Shown: positions 10,960 through 22,979 of the stretch, in pieces | How positions within the stretch are numbered: position 1 is the stretch's first letter | Layout of the letters: the number at the start of each line of letters is the position of its first letter | DNA from: Amborella trichopoda | Taxonomy: Eukaryota; Streptophyta; Magnoliopsida; Amborellales; Amborellaceae | Assembly: GCF_000471905.2 (NCBI RefSeq) | Contig: NW_006500104.1 | Coordinates: forward strand, 3,268,672-3,332,671 | Reading direction: 5' to 3' | DNA: 64,000 nt | Translations under genes and position numbers: made by a program | Notes under the pieces: generated by a model | The model's input: only the letters and a program-made list of their open reading frames with translations | Database searches by the model: none | Told to the model about the DNA's origin: nothing

Positions 10960-12015
10960 AGTGAAGGACGTTGGATCTCGAGAGGAAGTACCGCTTCACT
11001 CCCATTAAACTAATGAATAAGGAGTAGAGTTGGTGGCACTCCGAGTGGTAATGCGATAAGCGCATACGGCCTCAGGAAGTTTCTCATGCCAATTTTTCCT
11101 TGTTTTCGACACCTATTTCCTCAGAACACTGCAAAGTGTCTTGTAGAAGGATTTGGCCAAACCATTTGCCCGAGGGAGCTACATAGTAGAGTAATTCCAC
11201 TTGAAGCCAAACCGTTAACCAAGCGGTCGATGTGCTGGCTTCTAAACTAGGGACTATTATCTGATGTGATCCGGTCAGGCACACAGAAAATCGGTAAATA
11301 ATGTGATGTCGAACGAAGTTGGTTATTGATGCCCCGAGGACATGTCTAAGGGGGATCCTTCAGCCCATTTGGAGAAGTAATCCATGGCAGCTAAGATGAA
11401 GGTGTGGCCTAATGCCGAGGGAGGGCCCACAATGTCCATGCCCCAATGTGAGAAGGGCCATGACATCACCGTATGATGCAGAGGCTCTGGTGGCTGGTGA
11501 ATGAGGTTCGAGTGTATTTGGCACACTTGGCATCTCCTGGTGTATGCCAACAAATCTGTGACCATTAATGGCCAATAATACCCCAACCTACGTATCTGCT
11601 CATAGAGCTTGGGGCTCGATTGGTGTAGTTCGTAGATCCCGGCATGAACCTCTTCTAATAAATGCCCTACCCCCTTTAGGTCGACACATCTCAGAAGGAT
11701 TATGTTGAAGGAACATCGGAAGTGAGCATCGCCTTCAAGAAGAGTGTACTTGGTGGACATTCGTCGTATATTGTTACGCTCAATGCGATCGACCGGTAGC
11801 CTATCGTGTTTAATAAAGTTGGTTATGGGTTCCCTCCAGTTCTCAACTTGCTCAATCTCGATGCATATCAGATCAAAGATCCCCACCTCTTGTTTCTTGG
11901 ACTTATGGCCTTGGACCTGCTTTGCCCGTCTTTCAGCTTCGAGGGCATCCTCGACAGCGAGGAGTGCCCCGAATGGGTAAGGAGGGCATTCGGGAAAAAT
12001 AATCCACTCATCGTC
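10960..12015 (-). pseudogene. Integrase N-terminal part and core of the Tat element (5' half of the split gene)
   Basis: Read on the minus strand, the HHCC zinc module is visible (HAGIYELHQS near 11640-11665 and CQVCQIH near 11510-11530), with RRLGYYWPLM between. The start of the catalytic core follows as HWGMDIVGPPSALGHTF at about 11400-11460, giving the first acidic residue. From about 11330 down to 10960 the core is heavily decayed: frames change and stops appear, but GSEAVLPLEIQRPSLR is still legible just before the solo LTR at 10954. Integrase inserts the DNA copy of the element into chromosomes; this copy cannot make it. Confidence 0.85.
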
Positions 12016-12500
12016 CCCATTTATCTCTTTAACCAACTCAATGTGCCTCCACTCTGCTACCCATAAAGGCGTAAGTTCTTTCGAGGAGACTTGGATAGTG
12101 GCACCGAGCTTGACAAGGGCATCAACCTGGGAATTCAACCTTCTGGGGATGTTCCCTATGGAAAGGTCATCGAGGTTCACCTTCAAGGTCTTAACAGTGT
12201 CATGATAGGGCTTGAGGCTGTCTTTTCTCACATTGTATATCCCTTCGAGCTGTCGTATCACCAACTCGGAATCACCAAAAATAGCTATCTATTCCAAGCC
12301 CACGTCTAAGGCAATCTTTAGTCCTATTATGAGCGCCCGATATTTAGCCTAATTGTGCGAGCGAATCTATGTGAGAGAGAAAGACAAGGGGATGATACCA
12401 TCTTGAGGGGTCAAAAACAACACGCCGATACCACCTTGTTCAGACTGAAAGGACTCATCAAAATACATCTTCCAATCATAAGCTGGCTTGGTGCAAAACA
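12016..12500 (-). pseudogene. Archaeal-type RNase H of the Tat polyprotein
   Basis: On the minus strand, a fragment starting near 12500 (WKMYFDESFQSEQGGIGVLF) is followed by residues resembling the AEYEALI motif near 12330-12350, then VIRQLEGIYNVRKDS near 12220-12264, and by IPRRLNSQVDALVKLG near 12100-12160. This order is that of the second (archaeal) RNase H found after RT-RNase H in Tat elements. There are stops in the AEYEA stretch. Confidence 0.75.
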
Positions 12501-13192
12501 CCTCCTCATCAGGGAGATCACTCAACAAGGGAGATTCTGTCAGTAGGGGATGTGCTGCTAGGAAATCAGCCAAATCTTGGCCTTTGATGGCTTTCTGCAG
12601 TACACACATGATGTTGAATTCCATTAGTAATAGCGACCATTTTGCCAAGCGCCTCAATAGGCAAGGACGCGTCATGAGGAACTTGACAGGATCAGCTTTC
12701 GAGATGAGCTGGACTTCATGACCGAGCAAGTAATAATGGAGCATCTGGACTACAAAGATCAAAGCATCTTCTCAATTGGTGGGTAGTTCTTCTCAGCTCC
12801 CTGCATTCTACGATTGAGATAATATAGCTCAATTTCTTCCCTACTTCAATGATCCGAACGGCATCATTGTATAGCAGAAAACCCCTTTTGGAGTCAGGAA
12901 AGTTGTGGCATCTTCATCTTCTGGTGCCCTCATCATCTGATTATATCTTGAATACTCATCCGTGAAAGAAAAGATTTGACAATGGGTTGTAGAATCAATA
13001 AGAATTTCCATGAATGGTAGTGGGAAGTCATCCTTTGAGCAGGCAGCACTTAGACCACTAAAATCAATGCAGACCATGATTTGCATGTTCATCTTCTTAA
13101 CCGGCACGACGTTGGCAAGCCATTTTGGGTACTTGACCTCTCAGATAAAGCCCGCTTCCCTGAGTCTACTCACTTCATCATCGATCTGCATT
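12501..13192 (-). pseudogene. Reverse transcriptase and RNase H of the Tat polyprotein
   Basis: The RT fingers and palm start are readable at 12841-13107 on the minus strand: VCIDFSGLSAACSKDDFPLP, then TFLTPKGVFCYTMMPFG. The stretch 12501-12762 gives the tail of the classical RNase H region, with FLMTRPCLLRRLAKWSLLL and KAIKGQDLADFLAAHP. I did not find the YxDD catalytic box between them; the sequence between about 12770 and 12840 is too short for the usual distance, so part of the palm has been deleted. Nonfunctional. Confidence 0.8.
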
Positions 13193-13620
13193 TCAAGATC
13201 CGGCCGGAACCTTCTCGATTTCTGCTTTACAGGCCTGAAGGATGGTCAATACCGAGCCGATGTACCGTGACTTGAGGATCAAGATCGGGCATCTCATGAT
13301 AGTGCTAGGCGAAGACATCTCGGTTTGCTCACAGGAAGGAGATGCTTTTTCATCCAGTGACATGTTGACCGAAAAGAAAGTCGACCTTAAGTCGGTCTCA
13401 TCTCCCAAGTTTATCTCCTCCAAATCATTGGTCGTTTCTTGTCCGCCTTCTTCCCACACTTCAGGGGCTTCTTGAACTTCTCCTTCATCGGCGGTTGGCG
13501 ACCCTAAGGGTTCTTCATTAACCTCGAATACCCTGACCTCCGAGTAGGTACCCATGCTTTTGACATCTCCACCTCAAATTGGGCTTTGACAGTGTAGAGC
13601 TTGGTGGCTACTGCAATTGT
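13193..13620 (-). pseudogene. Linker before the Tat reverse transcriptase
   Basis: An acidic minus-strand frame (13193-13555) leads into the RT. Its first part is rich in Glu, Asp and Pro. In other frames I see weak traces of the segment that normally precedes RT, which carries a DVFAW-like motif. No aspartic protease active-site triplet (DSG or DTG) was found. Confidence 0.45.
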
Positions 13621-14720
13621 TTACCTATCTGAGGAGGGGTCAGTTTCAAGGAGAGGGAATGCATAAGGTTGAGAGGGTGGATTCTGAAGGACTAGGGTAA
13701 CTTGGGGAGAGCAGGGCTTAACGAGTGTAATGGGAGAGTTACGTGATTTTCTGATCATAGAGACAGCCACCACGTGATCCCTAGCTTTAGGATCACCATT
13801 TCGAAGTGCTCCTGGATCAGCCATGGGCTTTAGTGAGATGGTAGGTTGTGGGGCAGGCTTAGGTGGTCAAAAGCTATTCTGGGCCACCAATTGACTTTGT
13901 TGTATAGTCGGTATGGATTGGAGATGTTGTATGGATTGGGTAGGCAATGGTTGCGCAATTGGATTTGGTGCCGACTGGCCAGGTCGTGCAGTCGAGTCCA
14001 GTGTGGATTGTTTAGATTGGGTAGTAAGAGTATGTGTTGACGGAGTGGAGGTTGATGGAGGTCGAGGGTTTGAAGATGGTTTGGTGTGTGGAACCAATGG
14101 TGGTCCTAGGTATTTGAGGAGTGGTGGTGGATTGGTTGGGGTATTTGGGTATGGGATGAGTGGCAGACCAGGATACTTCAAGAGTCTTGGTTTCTGCATG
14201 AGCGGTCGTAACCTCCTCCCTGACCTTAGACCGATTTGGTCAGTGTTGGTCACTGGTTCAGAGATCTGCACCATATGACATGCTTCGTGAGAGTGGAAGC
14301 TTTTCCTGTCCAACTCTCCCAGTAGCTAGAAATCGAGCTTAAGAGGATGCTGGGATTTCTCAAGCTTAGGGTTCCTGTGTTGCTTGATAAGTTTCTCAGT
14401 AGTGGGAGAAGGCTTGTTGTTGGCTCTAGACGCCAAGGCGTCGGCGACTGTCAAGAGCCCAGCGGCTTGAGCCACCATATTTTTCAACTGTTTTCGATGC
14501 CGCCTGCTGATGTTGCAACTTTTCAGTTCTTTGTCAAGAGCCTCAAAGTCTGGGCATTCGAAATTTAGACCTGCAAAAGACGTGTTAGAAGAAGAAGAAG
14601 AAGAAGGGGTAGAAGGATCAGGGATAGAAAAAGAGGAAGGGAGAGAAATTTTAGGGTCATCACTCGAGTTGGACCGAACTAGGTAGCTTTTAACGTCATC
14701 AACAAATTTAGATCTGCACA
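13621..14720 (-). pseudogene. Proline- and serine-rich segment of the Tat polyprotein
   Basis: Minus-strand frames at 13867-14313 and 14326-14721 encode low-complexity Pro/Ser/Thr-rich text, then a short more ordered part with KSCNISRRHRKQLKNMV near 14480-14540. The place between gag and RT is where a protease would be expected, but none is visible. It may be a lineage-specific insertion. Confidence 0.4.
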
Positions 14721-15132
14721 AGGGATCTTTTAGGCCTTTACTCTACTTGGACCGTTCAGGGGTGCTTTTAGTGTCATCACCCTTATCGGACGTGCGTAGG
14801 AGATCTTTAAGGTCTTTACCCTATTTGGACTGTTGAGGCATGCTTTTAATGTCCTCACCCCTCACCCTTGTCGGACGTGTGCAACGGATCTTTAAGGTTT
14901 TACCTTGCCTGAACCGTTGAGGGGTGCTTTTAACGTCGTCACCTTTGTTGGACATGTGCAGGAGATCTTGAAGGTATTTACCCTCCTTCGACGATTGAGG
15001 GGTGATTTTAATGTCGTCACCCTTGTCGAACATGTGGGGAACCTGAGAGGAGGAATGCTTAGGAATGCCCTCTTGACAGGGCTGCGGGTCTTGGTTGTCG
15101 GAAGCGACTGACTTGGGGAAGAAATCTAGCAA
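14700..15132 (-). repeat. Coding-like tandem repeat of about 26 residues in the Tat element
   Basis: On the minus strand the pattern KGDDxKxTPQ, a few residues, then GKxLxDLLHMSN recurs about four times, a period near 78 bases. The repeat stays in one frame over most of its length (14821-15132), with a stop near 14820. The DNA landmark is GGGGTGCTTTTAACGTCGTC. It resembles an expanded linker and not any family I know. Confidence 0.6.
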
Positions 15133-15609
15133 TGTCGATAGTGGAGGAATGGGCTCGAGGAACTACGCCTCAGTTGGGGGTTGCAGGGTTCTCCTCCTTC
15201 GACGAGCAGCCCTTGGTACTTGTCTTTTCTTACCCCATTTCATGGTCGGCGTAGGCTCACCGGGTTCACGAGGCTTTGTAGCTTGCCTTGTTTAGTGAAC
15301 CACCTCCCTTCTCATGGATTTCATCCTATTCCACCCTTGATAGATTTTTTAGGATAGGGAAGTGGAGGGTTGGCCCGAACTAGAAAACCCAGGCAGCACG
15401 CCGTCACAGGAGGTCTATGTTTAAGTGACCTCTTGTGTTGGCAACTCAGAGTCTTGAGCATCATCTTTTGGGATGTGGGTGGTAAAGTATCCTCTTCAAA
15501 CTTCCTCCGTCACTAAGGCTTTGAAGTCGAAGCACATAACCAAATCATGGCCACGTATCTGGTGGTATAGGCACCAGAGATGCTCGGTCCCTCGAGCAAT
15601 GCATCTGGG

Positions 15610-17224
15610 CTATCTCGATAGCCGTGGTGCGATGACCTCTACTTGAATCATCATACAGAACATTGCCTGAAGAAGATCTGGTGGTAGTTCATCAAGATAA
15701 TCCTTTCGCTCGTCTTCTTCTTGAACTATCACCATGTGGGATGCCTCAGCTGCCCCAAATGCTTTCTTGAGTCTTTTGAGTTGTATTTGCCCCTTTTGGA
15801 TTAAGGCCTCAATGTGGTCTTTCAGAGTGAAGCACTCCTGAATAGGGTGCCCCAACATTCTGCGATAGGCATAGTAATTCCTGTGGGTGACAAGATCTGC
15901 TTCTTCTGGCTTCTTCATCTCAGGCAAAGAGATCATTTATTGTTCTAGCAACATCCAGAGTAGGGCCGGGACCCACTCCTTATCAAAGCTATAGACCTTG
16001 TTTCTCTTTTCTGCCCAATAGTCCTTTCCATAAAGGTTCGGAGGCAGAGGCACCCTATTGTAGGACTGGGGTTGTTGTTGACTTTCCTAAGGTGTCCCTT
16101 GAGTATTCATGGGTTTACCCCTTTGGAGAAATCCAGGGTTTGGGGAGAGGCCTTCTTGGATCAGATATGGTGACAGCGGCACTGATAATCCCTCTCTGCT
16201 GATTGCCCTGAGAATTGGGGCGAGCATTACCAGAGTTTTGGCTGTTTCCCTCGCTTGATGATTGCACTTGAGGCTCGCTATGATGCTTAAAGAGGCTTTC
16301 TATGTGGACTGCTTTAGAGATCAAATCTGATATAAAAGTAGGATTTGAAGCCTCGACATGCAGGGAGATCGTTGACCGCATGTTGCATACACATGTCTGA
16401 AAAGCATCAATCTCAAGCATAGGGGTCGTCTGGTGCGCAGCCAGGTCTCTCCATCTTACAATGAATTGATCAACCGGCTCATCAGCTTCCTGGGTCATTG
16501 TGAGAAGCTCAATGGCTTGCACTTCTCTTTCGACTTCGTAGAAGCACTTATAAAACAAGTGCTCCATCTCGTCCCAAGTTTGCACTGAGTTAGGGGGAAG
16601 CCCGGCATACCACTTGAACGCCGGCCCTTCGAGAGTTTCAATAAATTGATGGAAGAGAAGTCTCCCATCAGCAGCTGTCTCTTGACATGTCCAAATAAAA
16701 CGAGTGATATGCTGGTGAGAGGAACTCATGCCATTAAAGACAGGGAGTCTCCCCTTCTGGTAATTAGGGGGAAATGGGAGCTGGTCAATGTAAGAGGGAT
16801 AGGGCTTCCGGTACAGGGTTGTATTTTGCAAGCTCGGGATCAGTCTGCCCCACAAGCTATGGTGGACCATGGTGTCGATGTCAATCTGTGAGACTCGATG
16901 AGGGGAAGAGAGGCGATGAGAGCTTGGAGGAGGTGGCTGCCTTGGTGCTTCCCCAGCTGAATGGGGGAGCTGTGGAGAATTGGCCCCATGGTGAAATGAA
17001 TTCTCAAGGGGCCAAACACTTTCAATCAATGCGAGCTTTTCCATTGCTCGGGCTATCATATTCACAAGCCAAATTAGGCGATCTTCCTGCTCGTCATTAG
17101 GTTGCTCGACGACCATCACGCTGACTCTCTCCTTGGGGAGGTCAGTCTCTTGTGCAGTCGAGATCTTATGTGCCCGTTGGACTGGGTGCAGTAGGTCGGT
17201 CAGCAGGGGTTCGACATGCCCCAA
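15610..17224 (-). pseudogene. Gag of the Tat element
   Basis: The main frame (16115-17224, minus) encodes 369 residues. The retrotransposon gag core is clear near residues 150-280, with phrases such as WYAGLPPNSVQTWDEM and FIVRWRDLA. The frame closes near 16115; a further 108-residue piece at 15610-15936 continues gag-like text (NYYAYRRMLGHPIQECFTL, then DHIEALIQKGQIQLK). I saw no CCHC zinc knuckle. Gag forms the particle that packages element RNA. This is the best-preserved coding part of the provirus, although the two pieces are now separated. Confidence 0.8.
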
Positions 17225-18751
17225 ATGAGCTTGAGCCTTGTATGCAAACCGGGTGAGGACTGGTTCATGATGGTCTTAGGACCGCAGGGGCTACAGGGTT
17301 GGGTCATCTTCTATGACATTGACAACAATGCAGGATTCCAGCTTTCCCATCTCAGGCTCTACTACTTCCTGTAGTGGGTAGAAAGGGTTCTCGGCCAGGG
17401 GGTCCGCAAATTTACTTGTCGCGAACGTGCTGGGTCCTTCCCTCGGCATGATCGCATGCCTTTGTCATACTTGGATCTCAGGTTCTGGTATACTTCCCTT
17501 CAGAATCGAGACCGGGACTATGATTGTGAACGATCAGCCTTCTTCAAGCATGTCAGGGTCATCTCCATGAGGTGAGGCAAGGGATGCGGCCCAGGAACAA
17601 CAGTCAGGTTGGGCTTCTGTCTTGGCTTAGGGAGATATGGCAGATGAAGGACCTCATCTGGAGTCTTTCCCCGAGCTCTTTTATGAGCTCCAAAGGCAAG
17701 ACGAGTCTGAAGAGGGGACTACAAGAGGGTAATCTTAGGGAAGACATTCGAGTACCAAGTCTTGAGTGGTTCGACTGGAGGAGAAGGGTCGAACAGGGGA
17801 GGAGACGATGGCCAATGACCTTTCGGTTTGGTGCTTGGAAGAGTCTGTGGGGGTGGCACGTGTGCACCCCTTAAAGACAGATTCCGGATGACATGGGGGT
17901 CAATCCGGGCTCGAGTAGCAAGTCTGGCCTTAGGAGGTCGAGTACCGTGAGCATGTGTGCATGAGGGAATGGCCTTATGACCACCTCTCACGGAGTGCGC
18001 AGATATGTGCAAAGAGGGACGACAAGGGGGTCCTCTCTTATGTGCTTGGGTAGGCGCAGCAACAGGGCTGCCCCGAGCAATGCGATGCATATGCGAAAGG
18101 TGTACAAGGCAAAGTCCAAGAAGACCCGTACCCTGACAGTGGTTTGAGGCAGCCTGAGGGTTGCCCCTAGGTGTGGATCGACTGGATGGACCACGAGCTT
18201 TTGTGAGTGTGTGGGAGGTGGTGGCCTTATATCCTCCTCCTCGGTGTGTCGAGCCTCTTGTTACAGGGGCCCGATGTGGTAGAGAGTAGGAAGTGGCCTT
18301 ACGGTAACCCTCAGGAGCAATGGCAGATGGACTGTCAGTTGTAGAAAAGGAAAGGACAACCTTTCGGCTGCCTCGAGCAGTGGGACCGGCAAGTCATTTG
18401 CTGGTAATAGGGTGCATGCAGTATGTGTTGGCTATTGTGCCACCCATGCAAGGTGCATTGGTGGAGGGTCCACCATTGCTAAGAGATGGGGAGTGAGGGA
18501 CTTTTTAGTCCCTCCTCACACCAATCCAGGTGAAGACCTGGAAGTGTGACACTGGGTTAACACTCAAAAAAAAGGTCGAGAACGAGGTTTGTGGAACCTG
18601 TTCCTAAGGAAGACCCACTAGTGCGGGGATTAGAAAATCCTTGACTCGGATAAAGGGGTTGAACAACCCTGATGACTTGTTTGTGTGTTAGAAAGCAGGA
18701 ATAAAAGAAAGGAAGGCCAAGCAAGAATGATCCGATGATGGGGTAGTGTAT
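17225..18751 (-). other. Leader of the Tat element between primer site and gag
   Basis: No domain recognised in any frame. Several frames of 60-120 codons exist, but all lack motifs. Leaders of this size before gag are common in Tat elements. Confidence 0.5.
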
Positions 18752-18768
18752 CCCCAGTGGAGTCGCCA
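18752..18768 (-). promoter_or_regulatory. Primer-binding site for tRNA-Arg
   Basis: The minus strand reads TGGCGACTCCACTGGGG, complementary to the 3' end of plant tRNA-Arg(ACG) except for one base (A in place of G). It lies three bases inside the 5' LTR, where reverse transcription would start. Confidence 0.9.
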
Positions 18769-18771
18769 AGC

Positions 18772-21700
18772 TGGTTAAGTACCTCAATCTCGCCCTCTAG
18801 ATCGAGATGACCTGGTGGCATGTCTCCGGGTTCGCATCGAGCTCGAGACCGAAGATCACTCTATCGGGAACCATGTAAAGAGGACACGGACAGGAATTTG
18901 GTTATGACACGGAACTTATCTCACGTGGGTTCGTAACACGCTCGAGCTGCTCTCGTGGGCACCCTCTTAGATCACGAGGAATGCCCCCTGGCTTGAGGTC
19001 GGTTCGGAATCTCCTCCCTTGACTTGTTTCTTGCTTCTTGCATCCATACAAACACAACACATTAAAGGTACAAACAAGTGGGTCAGAAGATCCCACCTTG
19101 TCTTTGGGTGAATGCATACAAGTGTGTATAGTCAAAGGGAAAATGGGGGAATGGTGCCATTGAGTCCGCGTCAATTGGACAGCCTTTCGGCATCTTCTTG
19201 ACAGGGGACTCATGACAGCATTCCTTAGTAGAGAATGAGAGGAAGGGGGTGAGACAGATAGAATGAGAGAGGGAAGAAAAGAGATAAGAGACAGAAAGAG
19301 AAGAGAATAGAGAGAGAAAAGAGAAACGAAGACTAGTTTGGCTTTCAGCAAGTTCTTCAGAAAGAGAGAGGAAAAGAAGAGAGATAAAAGAGAAACGAAG
19401 GCTAGTTTGGTTTTCACCTAGTCCTTCAGAGAATAGAAGAAAAGAGAAAAAAATGAAAGAGAGAAAGGAGAGACGAATGCTAGTTTAGTTTCACCTAGTC
19501 CTTCAAAGAGGGAGAAGAGAGAGGGTGAAATAAGAGAGAGAGTGGAAGAGAAAAGAATGAAAAGAAAGAAGGAAGAGAGAAGAAGAGAAGAGAGAAGAGA
19601 AAGAGGAAGAAAGAGAAAAGAAGAGAGAGAAGAATGAAGAAAGAGAAGAGAGAGAAATGTTGGGGATGGCGGGTAGACCCTATCGTCTCAAGGGGAAGAG
19701 AGAGAAAAGAGAGAAGATGAAGAGAGGTTGGGGACGGCAGGTAAGCCCTCCCAGCCCGGAGGAGTGAGAGAGTTTGAGATGGCAATAGTCCCTACCATCT
19801 CAGAGAGGTGAGAGAAGAAAATGAAATGAGGGAAGAAGAAGTTTGGGACGGCGGGTAAGACTATCATGCTAGAGATGGAAGAGAAGGAAGAGAAAGTTTG
19901 GGACGGTGAATAAGACTGTCGTCCCAAAGATGAGAAAGAGAGAGAAATTTTGGCACGATGGGTAAGACTTCTATACCAAATATAAGAAAGATGAGAGAGA
20001 AAATTTGGGAAGAAAGACAGCGGTGGCAGCTGAGCCCGCCACTCGGGAAAGGGCTCAACCTGCCATCGCAGTCAAGGGGGAAGAGAAGACAGAAAGACAG
20101 GGGCGACAATTAAGCTTTCCACTTGGGAAACGGCTCAGCCTACCATCCCAGTCAAGAGAGAGAAGGCAAGAGAAAGAAAGAGGGAAAATAAATAAGAAGA
20201 CAGGGAAGAGAAAAAAGAAGAGAGAGAAAGGAAAGAAGAAGAGAAAAATGAAAGAAAGAGCAGAGAAGAAAGGAAAATAAGAAGAGAGAGAAAAGGAAAG
20301 AAGAAGAAAAAGAAAAGGAAAGCAGAAAGAAGAGAGAGGAAGAGCAGAGAGAAAGAGAGAAGGTCGGGGACGACCAGTGAGCCTACCGTATCGAAGAGGA
20401 GAGAAAGAAGATAGATGGTAAAGACGGCGGCTAAGCCCGCCACTTGGGAAAGGGCTCAGGCTGTTGTCTCAGCCATAAGAGGAGACAAGAGAGAAGAGAA
20501 ATGATAGGGGCGGTGGCTGAGCCCGCCACTTGGGAAATGGCTTACGTTGCCGTCTCAGTCAGGAGAGAGGAGACAGAAGAGAGAGAAGAGAGATGAAGAA
20601 AACAGCGGCTGAGTCCAGCACTTGGGAAAAAGCTCAGGCTGCCATCTCAACCAAGAGAGAGAAAAAAAGAGGGAAAGAGAAGAAGAGTGAGAAAGAGAGG
20701 AGGAGAGAGAAAGGAGAAGGAAAGAAGATAGAGAAGAAGAGAGAGAAAGAGAAGAGGAGAGAGAATATTACCTCAATGAGTCCCAAGGGTACCAACCAAA
20801 ATTTTCCTTCTCCTCTCTTTCTTCTCCAAGAAGGGAAACCATGACCCAAAGATTTAATAGAAGCTAAAAGTTTTCAATTAATCAAAAGGTCCTTTAAATG
20901 TTTACATCACGTGCATTTATAGAGGAGTCATCCAAATATGGGTGGATGCCCAATAGTTGACTTAATTGTTAAAAACTGTCATTTAAAAGAATTAACTAAA
21001 AATAAGAAAATAGGAGAAAAATGACAATTTTTCCCCTTGCCCACAATTCCTGAAATTTTGATTTAGTCCCTGTCATGGCCATGTAACTCTTGCAATCTTA
21101 CGTGGCCTGTTCGGGGTCTTTTCGGCCTCTGTCCGGCCAAATAATATTGCTCTCTTGATCAGCTCGGGGAAACGGTCATTTTGGTATGCATCTTGAGATG
21201 TAGATCGGGGTTTTAGGCCGCGATCTTGACATGGGAAAAACATGAGAAACATGTGATATTTGATTCAAGCTTACGTCTGTTTCCTACTATTTTTCTTTGA
21301 TTTCTTTGGTGCATATTAACGAGCATGTCGTCATGAACATTTGGCAACGAACATGGCTCGATTTGGTGCCCAAATGACTATTTTCCAAATTAGGTATCTT
21401 GGCTGGAATTTGCTTTCTAGTGACCGAAAAGTGCAGCAACTTTATCCCTATTGTGCGAAAAATCCAATCATCTATCACGTACGAGGTTTGGCTCGGGTGA
21501 AGCCCTTGACGTTGTGGTCATAATGGGTCTGATTTCAAGCCGATCCGACATGCGTACGTCGTGATGTGTCCGCTTGATCAAGGAGCGCGCTTGCTGAAAA
21601 TTTTGAAATTTAACTTCCAATCGTGATCTTCTTTCAAAATTTATGTCTGCTCAGTCCACACCATGGAGCGTGCCATATATCAAATCGATCGGGTTGACGA

Positions 21701-22294
21701 GACAAACATGCCTCCAAAATTAAATTTGGGCTCATTTCGACTCAAGACGAAGAAGTTACGAGTGCCCAAAGTTGAGCCCGTAATCAATAAACTCAATTTC
21801 CATTAATAGAAATTGGTTCACTGTGGGTGCACCAGAATAGCGTTACCTACCCGTTTTAGGTAAATTTACAATAACTTAGTTCAAAAAAGTATGATCAAGC
21901 TGAAACATGGACCCTGGGGGTTTTCAAATGTTCCAGATCCAATGGCTGTGGTCTCATGATAGTTTGACATACTGGTGATAGGGTTGTAGTTATAAGGTTC
22001 ATTTTCAACACGCGAGAGACTAAATTTTGAAAAATGTTTTTTGCATTAGCACTGCCTTAAACTCATTGGATCGTGACGCAACTTGACAGGTGTTCTTAAG
22101 AGACCCTTAGCCACATTTTTTGAGTATTATTCTTGGTCCATTTTGAGACTGTCATAAATTTCACTTTGAATCAGGGCTTATTCACCTACGGCTTCCGTAG
22201 TCCACAAGTATTTTGGTACCTGCGAACCTAGGTCGCAAATTGTTCTCTTCTTATTTGAACCAAGAATACAAGTGTTGAAAAATACCCTCAAACA
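18772..22294 (-). repeat. 5' LTR of the Tat element
   Basis: 3,523 bp, with TG at 18772 and CA at 22294, colinear with the 3' LTR. The element's promoter would be in the part nearest 22294. The stretch 19200-20770 is the same GA-rich region as in the other LTR. Confidence 0.9.
20025..20645. repeat. Five hairpin-forming units inside the 5' LTR
   Basis: Units near 20028, 20106, 20425, 20514 and 20605 match those at 1870-2525 in number, order and spacing. The first (GCTGAGCCC to GGGCTCAAC) and third keep most of their pairing; the second and fifth have lost part of it. Confidence 0.8.
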
Positions 22295-22299
22295 ACAGG
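22295..22299. repeat. Right target-site duplication of the Tat element
   Basis: ACAGG directly follows the CA that ends the right LTR and pairs with GCAGG at 650-654, with one mismatch. Confidence 0.75.
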
Positions 22300-22384
22300 A
22301 AAGGTATCAGGCTCGAGGCCTCAATAACCAGAGGGATTCACAAGAAACTATACTGGAAGGATAAATCCGACCCGGATGAATCTC

Positions 22385-22496
22385 GAAAGATCCTCCTAGA
22401 GATCGATAAAAAGAGAGAGAGAAGAGGGAGAATGATAATGACGAGAGATAAGATGAGACGAAAGATGAGAGAAGAGAAGAAAAGAGCGAGAGAGGC

Positions 22497-22534
<38 letters not shown>

Positions 22535-22573
22535 GAGGAGGTAGAAGAAAGAAAAGAAAGAAGAAGAACGAAG

Positions 22574-22659
<86 letters not shown>

Positions 22660-22885
22660 GAGGTTGAGAAGAAAAAGAAAAGAAGAAGAACAAGAGAAGA
22701 AAAAGAGCAGAGAGGAAGAGCAAGAGAGTAGAGAGATACAAAGAGAAGAGAAGAGAAGAGAGAAAGAAGAAAGAGAAGAGAAGAAGAAGAGAAGAGAGAG
22801 CGAAGAAGAAGAAGAGAAGAAAATGATGAAAAGAGAAGAAGAAGAGAATAAGCAGAGAGAGAAGGAGAGAAGTAGACTGGATACC
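22385..22885. repeat. GA-rich simple sequence
   Basis: Almost pure purine on the plus strand, including a long (GA)n run around 22580-22640. The Arg/Glu-rich and Ser/Leu-rich frames on the two strands are artefacts. Confidence 0.9.
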
Positions 22886-22979
22886 TAGGTGGATGAGGTG
22901 GTTCTTGAACCCTCCGGCTAGGTGCGCTCCCCGGGTGACTTGAAGGTGCTTTAGAGAGGACATGGACCTTTGGATGAGA

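Larger units (their letters stand above)
655..22294 (-). mobile_element. Tat-lineage Ty3/gypsy LTR retrotransposon, decayed, with a nested insertion
   Basis: A full-length but dead provirus of 21,640 bp read on the minus strand. In element order it has a 5' LTR, a tRNA-Arg primer site, a leader, gag, a linker with tandem repeats, RT and RNase H, a second archaeal-type RNase H, integrase, a long repeat-rich spacer and a 3' LTR. Long LTRs, the second RNase H and the tRNA-Arg primer are known traits of the Tat lineage (Ogre, Retand, Grande). All coding parts carry stops and frameshifts. The two LTRs differ at roughly one base in eight to ten by eye, so the insertion is old. A 3.3 kb solo LTR of another family is nested in the integrase. 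It was a source of gag-pol in the past; nothing here suggests it can still move on its own. Confidence 0.9.

Noticed and set aside
10787..11008. A short plus-strand gene
   Set aside because: It spans the border between the solo LTR and the Tat integrase and has no motif.
22307..22963. Long Ser/Leu-rich minus-strand protein and Arg/Glu-rich plus-strand proteins
   Set aside because: Both are translations of GA/CT simple sequence. The same applies to frames in 1273-2333, 19495-20849 and 36128-36322.
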